From CAKZSB01 sp964573105 (lineage in GTDB: Bacteria; Pseudomonadota; Gammaproteobacteria; Granulosicoccales; Granulosicoccaceae), in NCBI GenBank assembly GCA_964573105.1, contig CAZNIS010000017.1, positions 1-64,000 of the forward strand: a DNA stretch of 64,000 bases, read 5' to 3'. Of the stretch, positions 1 to 7,881 are shown one piece after another. The notes under the pieces were generated by a model. That model was not told the DNA's origin, searched no databases, and was given only the letters and a program-made list of their open reading frames with translations. The translations under genes and the position numbers were made by a program. How positions within the stretch are numbered: position 1 is the first letter of the stretch; each line of letters begins with the position of its first letter.

Positions 1-639
1 AGGGTAGGTGGCTGTGCAGTTCGCTGTGGATATGGGCGATTTTGTCTGAGTCGTGTGTTGTCACAGTAGGTGTCGATCGTTTGCCTGGATCAGCGCATGG
101 TAGCGCCTTGAGAGGGTGGTGCAAAGCGCGGGTTGAGCGTGTTCGTTATATGGGACTTCGCCCATTTTGGGTGGGGCGACCCACGCGGGCAGCAAAGTTG
201 CCAGCGTGCCCGACATTGTGGCAAATAAACGTTGGCCGGTGCCAGCAAGCGCTACCAAAACCATTCGACTCCCGCATACCTCGGGCCTGCATACCCAGTG
301 TTGTGGCATAATGCGTACACGCGTTGGCTGCGCGGTAGGATTTCCCGCGCTGCAAGCGCAATATCGCGAGAACCAAAGTAGTGCGGGTGTGTTCGTCTGT
401 GATGTCTATGTGGTTGAGGTGGGAATGCGAGTTACATTGCCAGGCGGAATCAGGGTTTGGCGGAGTCAGTAGAAATTGTTACCAAGATGAAGCTGGTAGT
501 GAGGGCGGTAGACGGGGTTGGATGCTAAATGGTCAGTAAGTGTATTTTTATACAGGTAGTGGAGCGCTCTCGTTTCTGTCTATGCCTTGAACAGAGAATT
601 CTGACTATCACCTGAACGCAGACGCCGTCTAACTCACTG
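1..639. other. Non-coding stretch with palindromes
   Basis: No convincing gene was found here. Short open frames on both strands have no recognisable domain and look like chance. The stretch is rich in short palindromes, for example a stem-loop at 186-212 whose outer arms are CGGGCA and TGCCCG with an inner GCAA/TTGC pair. The last bases (about 622-646) resemble the right half of an integron attC site, ending in GTTATGTG, which overlaps the stop codon of the toxin gene. A dispersed extragenic palindrome is a reasonable guess for the 150-215 part, but this is inference. Confidence 0.4.
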
Positions 640-954
640 TTATGTGTGAAAACGATCGAGCCAATACCCAGGTCGTCGAGATTGATGTGCTAAAGCAATA
701 ACAATGAGTTCATCATGATGTTCATAAACTACAACAGCGAATGGAAATCGGTGGAGAAGCAGTCGTTTCGCTCCCAGCTTACCTGCCTCACCCGGCACAT
801 TAACCAGAGGAGGATGCTCCGCCTTCAAAAGGTGAAGTGCATTTTCAAAGGTGTCGGCAAATTTCAAGCCGAGGTTTGGGCTTTCCTTTTCGTACCAAAT
901 AACAGCTTGTTCAAGTTCATCCGCTGCACCAGCGTGAATTCGAACCTTTGTCAA
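640..954 (-). CDS. ParE/RelE-family toxin
   Basis: A 104-residue protein with the look of a ParE/RelE-fold toxin of a type II toxin-antitoxin module. It has an N-terminal stretch with a helix rich in Ala and Glu (AADELEQAVIWYE), a central Phe/Leu helix, and the C-terminal beta strands typical of the family (HRFPFAVVVYE, then VIALAHQSRRPGYW). The HQSRRPGYW ending is a common ParE signature. Known members inhibit gyrase (ParE) or cut ribosome-bound mRNA (RelE); which applies here cannot be told. The start codon overlaps the end of the antitoxin gene by four bases (ATGA), so the pair is translationally coupled with the antitoxin first. Length is normal for the family. Confidence 0.85.
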   Translation of the reverse strand: MTKVRIHAGAADELEQAVIWYEKESPNLGLKFADTFENALHLLKAEHPPLVNVPGEAGKLGAKRLLLHRFPFAVVVYEHHDELIVIALAHQSRRPGYWLDRFHT

Positions 955-1193
955 TTTCCACTCGCCCTTTTACGTACCCGCGCAAGAACATCATCGGCAT
1001 CGAGCAAGCTAGCGTTACCAGCTTCAATTTCATTGATTCGCCGGCAAAGTTCTATATCCCAAGCGCGTGCGGCATCGACGTCGGCCGGGCCATCAAGGCT
1101 GGCTACTAATTCCCTGGCAAGGCTGGCTCGCTCGGTATCTGGCAGAGAAAGAGCCTCTTTCCTTACTGATTCCAGTCGGTTGGGTGTGCTCAT
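951..1193 (-). CDS. Antitoxin of the addiction-module (Unstab_antitox) family
   Basis: About 80 residues from the ATG at 1193, chosen because the family motif starts right after it; a longer frame to 1253 adds an unrelated leader. The helix with ALSLPDTERASLARELVASLD and the later WDIELCRRINEIEAG segment match the small addiction-module antitoxins (TIGR02574/PF09720) that are regularly paired with ParE-like toxins. The antitoxin would bind and neutralise the downstream toxin and, with it, usually represses its own promoter. The promoter must lie in 1194-1300, which contains a strong inverted repeat (1265-1300). The stop overlaps the toxin start by four bases. Confidence 0.8.
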   Translation of the reverse strand: MSTPNRLESVRKEALSLPDTERASLARELVASLDGPADVDAARAWDIELCRRINEIEAGNASLLDADDVLARVRKRASGN

Positions 1194-1243
1194 TTGGCGT
1201 TCCGCAGGCAACTCGGGGTGCAAAAATCGATTTAGTTTACAAT

Positions 1244-1317
1244 CACATAACAAACAATTGCTACCGACACCACACGCGGTTTCTGTTTGCGTCTGTGTCG
1301 TTCCCTATTCTATCATG
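1244..1317. repeat. attC-like imperfect hairpin upstream of the toxin-antitoxin pair
   Basis: The segment starts with CACATAACAAAC, continues through a near-perfect hairpin (1265-1277 with 1289-1300, sharing CGACAC/GTGTCG ends), and ends with a degenerate ATTCTATCATG. CACATAAC at 1244-1251 is the exact reverse complement of GTTATGTG at 639-646 on the other side of the toxin-antitoxin pair. This arrangement resembles integron gene-cassette boundaries (RYYYAAC/GTTRRRY cores). The second core is poorly conserved, so it may instead be a promoter-region operator of the antitoxin. Confidence 0.3.
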
Positions 1318-1370
1318 CAAACGGCCAACACATGCAGTGCGGCAAAATGGGGCGCTAGCGTAAGAAATAC

Positions 1371-2321
1371 ATGTTCATAGTAAAAGACAAGAAATACGTA
1401 ATCGCGAAGTTCGATTCAGAAGACGAACTCGAGACAGTGGTGGTTGATAATGCCGAGTACATTTTCGGTCCCTCATCTATCTACCTGCCTAAGTCGCTTA
1501 TCAGAACCGCCGATGGCGCTGGCACAATACCAGACTGATACGCAATAGATTTGGATGGTCGCAGGTGGTATATAGTAGAAGCAGAGCTCAGTCATCACAG
1601 TGTTTGGAGTCATATTGCACCCCAGGTAGCGAAGCAGATAATAGCTGGAAATAATCCAGTTACGAAACAGAAGCTCATAGAAACAGTAATTGATCGCGTC
1701 AGAGACGACGAAGCACTGCAAGACAAATTCGCAGAGCAAGAGATTGACGCCATCGACTACCGTCAGGCACTGGCGGAGATTTTTCAAACCGACCCAATCA
1801 TAGGCATGCCAATTGATGCTATAAAAAGCGATCTCCGCGAGTGGGCCGCAACGCTAAAAGTTGATGTTAGGTTATGGATCGTTCAGAAGTATGTAGAGTT
1901 CGGTAAACCGGGTAATACTGCATACCAAATTCCGGAAGAATTTAAGCCTGTTCTTGATGTGTCGCCCAATGACGCAGATGCTACATCTGTAACAAGATAT
2001 GATGTGTCAATATCTGACCTGGTGGGTTCCGGTCTCCTGGAAATCGGTCAACAACTAAAAATGCCGTACAAACCAAGAAATGGCGAGCAAAGAGAATACG
2101 TCGCTACTATTGTAGAGGGTGGGTCTATGGAGGTAATGGGGCAGACATTCTCCGCTCCAAGTTATGCTGCTTTATTAGGCATCCAAGAGGCTGGTAGCAA
2201 GAGATCTACAGTAAATGGCTGGACGGCCTGGCGATTAGATAACGGGTCGGTGCTGGCAGATGTTCGTGAAAAATACCTCAATATAAAGGTAACAGACGAA
2301 ACTGAGAGAAATATACGCTAG
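1371..2321 (+). pseudogene. Nuclease-like/RAMA-domain protein interrupted by one in-frame TGA
   Basis: Reading from the ATG at 1371, the frame is open to the TAG at 2319-2321 except for a single TGA at 1536-1538 (codon 56). The protein reads into GTIPD before the stop and continues as YAIDLDGRRWYIVEAEL after it. Relatives carry Gly at this place (IPDG), so a GGA-to-TGA change is the simplest explanation. The N-terminal third looks like a restriction-endonuclease-like fold (PD, then EAE instead of ExK). The C-terminal third (about residues 225-300) resembles a RAMA domain, found in restriction and modified-DNA-binding proteins, with SAPSYAALL and WTAWRL. An internal ATG at 1551 could still give a truncated product. 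There is no sign of selenocysteine insertion. Confidence 0.6.
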
Positions 2322-2403
2322 CAATGCTATGGTTCCGACAGCGTGCACGGTGACCGATTGCATGAATATCCGTGCCTCCCGACAATTGATGTGATTATTC
2401 AAC

Positions 2404-2607
2404 GTGTGCACTGTGGAAAATTGCGGATTTAGTATTGACAATGGTTTCTCTGGGTCACCATTAATATCCTGGAAAAGAAAGAATACCGGTCATCTGTATC
2501 GGAGTTTCGCCGGTATTGCCAGTAGATCAACTAAAACAGTAGGAAAGACAACGTTTCTTGAATCTGAATCCGTGAGAGCGGTACTTGAGAAGGCGAGCAG
2601 ATGCTAG
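2404..2607 (+). pseudogene. Possible fragment of a trypsin-like serine protease
   Basis: A short frame starting at GTG with no upstream extension (a stop lies at 2392-2394). The segment GFSGSPLI resembles the catalytic Ser loop (GxSGSPL) of trypsin-like peptidases, followed by a plausible GIAS strand. No His or Asp partner domain is present, so if it is related it is only a remnant. This rests on one short motif and is weak. Confidence 0.2.
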
Positions 2608-3050
2608 CGAATAGGACAGATCGCGCCCAGCCTCGATCTTATCCGATTGTTGAGCAAGTACAGTTGTACGTGCTGCTGTGAGTTTCAGGCTATAGGGAAA
2701 AGGATCGATAAAATTATGGGTTTATCAAGCGGGCTAAGGTGACAGGTAGTTGTTTGTCCGATAGTTTTTCAAACATCGTGTCGACGCTCGATTTTGGCTG
2801 GTGGGACAATGACACTAGCTGTCGAAAGCCGTGTACCTGTTCTGTGGCGGCATTCGCAGCAGGACAAGATAGCTTGTCCGATCACAAACAATCAGCAGCG
2901 GCATTGTGCTAGACGACTAACGACTAACGACTAACGACTAGCGCTTTTGTAAGGCTCTTGTAAAGCATCATCCCTGGAAAGTATTGGTAATGCCTCTGGT
3001 TGGTCACCAAGTGTATATTGAATGTCGTATTCAAAAAGAGGGCGGGTGTT
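2608..3050. other. Non-coding gap with hairpin and tandem repeat
   Basis: No gene is supported. Visible structure is a perfect 7-bp hairpin at 2862-2879 (GGACAAG, loop ATAG, CTTGTCC) and a four-copy heptamer repeat at 2913-2940. The hairpin has no U-run and could be a weak terminator or a protein site. The end of the gap provides the ribosome-binding site of the lipoprotein gene. Confidence 0.4.
2913..2940. repeat. Tandem heptamer repeat (ACGACTA x4)
   Basis: Four perfect head-to-tail copies of ACGACTA lie in the gap upstream of the lipoprotein gene. A 7-bp unit outside a coding region could change copy number by slippage and alter spacing in the upstream regulatory region. Confidence 0.9.
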
Positions 3051-3668
3051 ATGCGTGGTTCTTCTCTTTTATTGGCGGCTGCGTTTGCGCTTACGGGGTG
3101 TGGGTCAGATAGCGGGAGCTCAGGTTCGCCTTTGGGTGCGGCATCTGCCGAGGTTGTCTCTGTCAGCGGCGGGGATATCCCTGCTGAAGCAGATTTGGCA
3201 ATCGTTTGGTATCTGCCTGATGACAGGGATTTCGATGAGTACGTTACGGCGGGTGGAAGCCTTGCGAACGGTACATTTCTCGTTTCACCGCCGACACCCA
3301 TTCCGGATGTGGTAATCAGTGAGCGTTACGGGGTCGCTACCGGATTAGTGCTTGCGTATCCCAAGGGTGAGGTGCCGGAGCCCGGGCCTTTCACCGCATT
3401 GGACATGACAGGTGTTGACTACTTTGTCAATGCTATTGGAGTTGTTAACAACCATGCGATAATCTATCGGCATGCTTCACCCGATCCAGTTCTCTTTCCG
3501 CCGTCTGTCGAGTGGTGGGGTAATCGCTTCGATGATGGCTACAACTGCGGGCGCGCAAATCAGCAGGAGGGCGAATTCGACCAGTTTGAGCCGGTGGACT
3601 GTGCGTCGATGGTGTTGCGTTTCGGGGTCGTCAGTGAAATAGAGATTGTTGGTGGCGATTGGTTTTGA
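3051..3668 (+). CDS. Putative lipoprotein of unknown function
   Basis: About 205 residues from the ATG at 3051, chosen over an upstream GTG at 3000 because an AGAGGG ribosome-binding site precedes it and the protein then starts with a textbook lipoprotein signal: Met-Arg, a hydrophobic run and the lipobox LTGC with Cys17. A Ser/Gly-rich linker follows, then a globular part. No domain was recognised. Residue +2 after the Cys is Gly, not Asp, which in enterobacteria would favour outer-membrane sorting. The mature protein has a Cys pair near the C-terminus. It is followed 45 bp later by another unrecognised gene on the same strand, so the two may be co-transcribed. Confidence 0.7.
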   Translation: MRGSSLLLAAAFALTGCGSDSGSSGSPLGAASAEVVSVSGGDIPAEADLAIVWYLPDDRDFDEYVTAGGSLANGTFLVSPPTPIPDVVISERYGVATGLVLAYPKGEVPEPGPFTALDMTGVDYFVNAIGVVNNHAIIYRHASPDPVLFPPSVEWWGNRFDDGYNCGRANQQEGEFDQFEPVDCASMVLRFGVVSEIEIVGGDWF

Positions 3669-3713
3669 ACAGACCTGGCTCGGGCCAGACGGTCATTTTG
3701 TTGGTTTAGCGAT

Positions 3714-4358
3714 ATGATTTCAAAGTTGTACAAGCCTATTGATGAGGCGTCAGAACAATCGTTAGAGCGTTTGAATGCGCTTGCTGAGAGCGATAGATTT
3801 CTGGCGGGACTCGGGTTTCGATGCCACGAATACAAAATTGACTCTGCTTACCCTGTTGTGAGGGATTATTCACGTGCCTACTACTTAATGGTTTCTCAGG
3901 AAATGTGGGACCAGACGGAACCAGCTGACGAGAAGTATTTTGTGGGGGTAGTGGAAGACTCCGTGGATCGATTCAGGGACTTTGACAATACCGAGCAGAC
4001 TCGAAGATCTCAATACTGCGCCGAACATATGGACGATTTCGGTGCTTATATGCGAAACAGAACAGCCATGGCCTTTAAGGAAAACAAGATTTTTGAGTAC
4101 GTACCGGATGGCCACAGTGGAGACCCACCGGCTGGATTTCTCGATGAGGATAGTTACAGTATTTTTGTGAATGAGATTGATGCGTATTTTCTTAGAATGA
4201 TTCTGGGTTCGTACTTTGGCGGTTTGGAAAAATGGCCTGTAGCCAGTCATCTATTGCAATGCTTTGAGTCGGGCGGTATGCCATGCGGCTGGGTTGGGCC
4301 TGAGTTTGAAGACGGGGGAGATCCTCAAGCCTGTATGCAAGTCTTGCATTTTGGTTAA
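3714..4358 (+). CDS. Hypothetical protein (214 aa)
   Basis: A soluble, acidic protein without signal peptide or membrane segment. It is rich in aromatic residues and Cys-containing segments (YCAEHMDDFGAYM; CFESGGMPCGW). No domain was recognised. Its size, acidity and position between a lipoprotein and a leucine-rich-repeat protein in an AT-rich accessory stretch would fit an immunity or effector-accessory protein, but nothing in the sequence proves it. Confidence 0.55.
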   Translation: MISKLYKPIDEASEQSLERLNALAESDRFLAGLGFRCHEYKIDSAYPVVRDYSRAYYLMVSQEMWDQTEPADEKYFVGVVEDSVDRFRDFDNTEQTRRSQYCAEHMDDFGAYMRNRTAMAFKENKIFEYVPDGHSGDPPAGFLDEDSYSIFVNEIDAYFLRMILGSYFGGLEKWPVASHLLQCFESGGMPCGWVGPEFEDGGDPQACMQVLHFG

Positions 4359-4564
4359 CTGGCGGGAAAGAATCAGCGTACGTATGATTCCTGAAGTGCC
4401 TGGTCTTTCGCACGGGAATTGCCTTAGCAGGATGTCTGGCTCTTCGTGGCAGATTTTAAGTTTTGTACAAGTAGGGGACGGTAAGGGACATTGGTGTTTT
4501 TTCAGACTGTGTCCCTGAGCGCTGGCTCGTGACTATAGACATACGTATTACAAAGTGAACTCCA

Positions 4565-6490
4565 GTGACAATACCGCCTAATATTCTGAAAGCACCTTAC
4601 AGTGAAGCGCTGGCACAGGCGGACGGATGGTGCGATGTTGTTGTCGAGCTTGAAAGTCTATTGATTGAGCGTGGCATTCTCGGTACCGATGTCGATCGAT
4701 CAGTGTGGGTCACGTTCGAGTTTATGGACGGCTTGCCAAAGCAAATGGGTATTTATACCGAACCCGCCATTGACGTTAAGGATTATCCTACTCGCTACAA
4801 CAGCGACATCTATGTTGTAATCGAACATAGCCTTTGCCCTGTGCTTGCCGAAAATCCAATGCACCACGCTATGTTTCGCTACGAGGCAAATCAATGGCAG
4901 GCTGCTCGATTGTTCGATGCGAATTTAGAAAACTGGAATCGATGGCGTGCTGCTAGGGAACAATGCAATATTGATCGCCGTCGCTGGTTCAATGGTTTAG
5001 CGAAACACCAGTTTGCAGAGGTTCATGAGCTCACCCTGTTCATTATGATCGATCCGGAAACCACTGAGCAAATCATGGTGCCGTTACTTGTCGGTGTCGA
5101 CGACGAGTTGGTATGGATGATGACCAGCTATTTTTCTGACAAAGTCAATCCCAGGGCAGCGGAGCTGTGGGCCGAGTCGTGTTGCTGTAATGCAGAAATT
5201 CTCTATCGCTGTGCCACGGCACAATTAGGCGATGCCGTGCACTCCTACCATGGTTTGACAGAGACGCTTGAGGTGGCGGCTCTCAAGCAAGTGGCGGAAG
5301 CGTTTTACTGGCGCTATGTTGATGGGCTTGCCGCACTAACTGAAAACCCGGATGTGGCGTTTTCCAAACCACAACGGCTGCACACCCTGTCAGAACATAC
5401 CAGTGAATCTCAGGCTCTTGAGCCGAATACGCCATTCTTGTTAACACGCTATGCTGAGAATGGATTAATAGCAATGTCGGATGGCAGATCGCTCACGCCG
5501 GCGCTGGTGTCAATTGAAGGTGCGCTTAGTAGTAGGCTCAACCCTGCGTTCAGCTCTGCGCTTAAAAGCGTCACTGGCAGGTTGGGGAGAGCCCCGAAAG
5601 CGTTTGCAGGGCCCAGTGACAAAGACCTGTTTACCTTGCTTCGGGAAGAGATAGCGGCTCATGGAGATGTCGAATCCGATTTGCTGAGAAAACGCATGCA
5701 AAACTTCGCCGCACTGGAGTTATACGTTGATCGGTATCTTCCCGATGATCTGGCGCCACATCTTGACTATCTCTACCTGGTAGAGTTTGGCGCCGACAAC
5801 TTACAGTTTCAGAAACGGGAAGTAAAAAAATTCCCTGAATATGAGGAGAATTGGTATCCAGAGACCGTCCTGGAGCCACCGCCGCTGCAAAATCTGCAAG
5901 TGTATACTGGGCTTAAAAAACTGGATTTGCGTTCTTCCAGCCTTGATGATCTGAAATGGCTTGAGTCCGTTGACACGCTGGAAGCGTTGCTGCTTAGCGA
6001 TACCCCTGTAGCAGACTATTCGCCGTTAGAAAACCTGGGAGCACTCAAGGATCTGGATTTATCACAAACAAACCTGAAAGTACTCAATCCGGTCGTGGGG
6101 TTAGATAATCTGGAGAACCTGAGATTACACAGGGTGCAGATTGATGACATCACACCCTTAGCTTCGATGAAATCGCTAAAGAGTCTGGATTTGTCTAGTA
6201 TGCCGATAAGTGATATATCCTGTCTTGCATCCTTGCCCTATCTTGAGAAAGTGCTTCTCGCCGGTATAGACGAAATTACAGACTATTCTGTACTGGCCGA
6301 TCTGCCAGAGTTGAAAGTATTGAGTATCGCGCAAACAAGTATCAATGATCTCTCAATTTTGCCGGATATGCCGAAGCTTGAAACACTGTATATCTGGGAT
6401 TGTTTTAACGTGAAAGATCTTGCGCCACTGAGCCGTTACAAAAACCTGAAGCCGGTTAACAGAAAGGGTACGGGCGTCGTTCAATCCTGA
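4565..6490 (+). CDS. Leucine-rich-repeat protein (SDS22/internalin-like repeats)
   Basis: A 641-residue protein starting at GTG. The first ~250 residues are an unrecognised globular domain with many Trp and Cys residues, followed by a variable middle. From about residue 440 to 635 there are eight to nine repeats of roughly 22 residues with the pattern LxxLxxLxLxxTxIxDxxxL, as in SDS22-like and internalin-like proteins, which form a curved surface for binding other proteins. No signal peptide or transmembrane segment is visible, so it probably acts in the cytoplasm or is delivered by another route. No catalytic motif was recognised. The next gene downstream (6739) is also unknown. An effector or a scaffold are both possible. 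Confidence 0.7.
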   Translation: MTIPPNILKAPYSEALAQADGWCDVVVELESLLIERGILGTDVDRSVWVTFEFMDGLPKQMGIYTEPAIDVKDYPTRYNSDIYVVIEHSLCPVLAENPMHHAMFRYEANQWQAARLFDANLENWNRWRAAREQCNIDRRRWFNGLAKHQFAEVHELTLFIMIDPETTEQIMVPLLVGVDDELVWMMTSYFSDKVNPRAAELWAESCCCNAEILYRCATAQLGDAVHSYHGLTETLEVAALKQVAEAFYWRYVDGLAALTENPDVAFSKPQRLHTLSEHTSESQALEPNTPFLLTRYAENGLIAMSDGRSLTPALVSIEGALSSRLNPAFSSALKSVTGRLGRAPKAFAGPSDKDLFTLLREEIAAHGDVESDLLRKRMQNFAALELYVDRYLPDDLAPHLDYLYLVEFGADNLQFQKREVKKFPEYEENWYPETVLEPPPLQNLQVYTGLKKLDLRSSSLDDLKWLESVDTLEALLLSDTPVADYSPLENLGALKDLDLSQTNLKVLNPVVGLDNLENLRLHRVQIDDITPLASMKSLKSLDLSSMPISDISCLASLPYLEKVLLAGIDEITDYSVLADLPELKVLSIAQTSINDLSILPDMPKLETLYIWDCFNVKDLAPLSRYKNLKPVNRKGTGVVQS

Positions 6491-6738
6491 TACACCAGAC
6501 TGATTCAGTGGCGGCAGCAAAAGTACATTCGCGGATTGGGATAGTACACCAGGGGGGGGCAGCGGACCATCCTAATGTCAACATCTAAAGTAGCTTGATC
6601 AAGGATGTGCTCCACTACCGAATTAGCCCGGTGTTCAGACTGCGACAGTTTGCTGAGGCAACGGCACTCTCGGTGTAGCAGCTCAGAACTTTCAATGCCG
6701 CTCCAGGTCCCGCTCGCATATAGATAGGTAAATGATAG

Positions 6739-7707
6739 ATGGTTGCCGAATTTAAAACGATCGATCATTGGGTTGAGCTGGGTTACAGGCGGAGTTTTCC
6801 CAAGCACAAAACGCACCTTAAGCAATTGGTTGTCAATACGAGTATTGATGAGTACGTCGCGCAAGCCGAGCAATTTGCAAAAAAGTGCTCGCGAAGAGTA
6901 TTCAGATTCAAATCATCTATTCAGGAAATTCGTGTTCTATCAACCAATATGGATTACATACTGGCGTATTTATGGCGTTTGGGTGTGCGTGACCTGCAGA
7001 GCAATGCGGAGAATGGTCAATCCAATTGGCGGCAAATATCCTGGCTTGGAGGCCGGTATGTGAAGCTAAAGCTTGCCAGTACCCGGTACCGACAATATCT
7101 GGCTGACAGGGAAGGGGCTGGCATGGAAGCGACTGCTACGTTTCACCTGCATGCAGCCATAGTCAGAAACTTTCTACGCCTTGGTGACATTGAATCAGCG
7201 CTGGAGACCAGCCAAGCTATCAATGACCTGATCGCCATTAACGGTTACTATGACTTTAATGATCTGGATGTGCCGTGCTGTACGGGCGCATTGGTGGTAA
7301 CGCTTGTATTGGAGAGGCATGATCTTGCAGTGGCAGATGCGCTAAAGCAGCGTTTCATGCGTGATGAACTCGTGATCTGGTTTTACAAGAATTGGGACAC
7401 CGATGATCTTGGGTTGTTAAAAAGCCGGCTCGAATTGTTGTGTGATCGTCACACACAAATGTCACGTTACTACACCAATAAGGCGACATACGAATTTCCG
7501 CGAATCGACTATTTTTACGATATCTCTGAGGTTTTATCTGTACTGCGGTTGCGGCAGCTATCAGGAAAATCACTACCCGATTTATCGCATACAGTCCTCA
7601 ATACCCCAATGGGCGTCTTGATGGACAAGGCGCCGGTAGAAACAATTGACGTCTATGAGACGGTTATCAACCGGTGTATTGATGAATTCAACAAGGCGGT
7701 TGTGTGA
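6739..7707 (+). CDS. Hypothetical protein (322 aa)
   Basis: A soluble, helix-rich protein with no signal peptide and no recognised domain. Its N-terminal third is basic (FPKHKTHLK; CSRRVFRFK) and the rest alternates Leu/Arg-rich helices, which would suit a tetratricopeptide-like or immunity-type alpha fold. The ATG at 6739 is preceded by a weak AGG. It follows the leucine-rich-repeat gene after 248 bp of apparently empty sequence and is followed directly by an inverted repeat (7706-7759). Confidence 0.55.
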   Translation: MVAEFKTIDHWVELGYRRSFPKHKTHLKQLVVNTSIDEYVAQAEQFAKKCSRRVFRFKSSIQEIRVLSTNMDYILAYLWRLGVRDLQSNAENGQSNWRQISWLGGRYVKLKLASTRYRQYLADREGAGMEATATFHLHAAIVRNFLRLGDIESALETSQAINDLIAINGYYDFNDLDVPCCTGALVVTLVLERHDLAVADALKQRFMRDELVIWFYKNWDTDDLGLLKSRLELLCDRHTQMSRYYTNKATYEFPRIDYFYDISEVLSVLRLRQLSGKSLPDLSHTVLNTPMGVLMDKAPVETIDVYETVINRCIDEFNKAVV

Positions 7708-7759
7708 TGATAGCGTAATACATTGCGAACAAACCGCCGTCGGCCTGGCGGCTATCATC
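7706..7759. terminator. Stem-loop after the hypothetical gene
   Basis: Perfect 9-bp outer arms GATGATAGC (7706-7714) and GCTATCATC (7751-7759) enclose a second GC-rich hairpin (CCGCC/GGCGG, 7734-7751). It starts inside the stop codon of the preceding gene. There is no T-tract, so it may act as a Rho-assisted terminator or mRNA-stabilising structure. Confidence 0.45.
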
Positions 7760-7881
7760 GATGGTGAATAGTGTACGCGAAACGAATAAGGTCGATCGTT
7801 CGGAGCGGCGTCAGTATCACTTTTTGCCAGGCTGTCTAGAAAAACAGCGCAACGGCTTTTGGTGATAACTGTCAGCGGTAA

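Noticed and set aside
42..311. Possible gene near the window start
   Set aside because: No domain, poor start context and overlap with palindromic non-coding sequence.
1536..1538. Selenocysteine at the in-frame TGA
   Set aside because: The conserved residue there is Gly, and no selenoprotein-type motif or hairpin follows.
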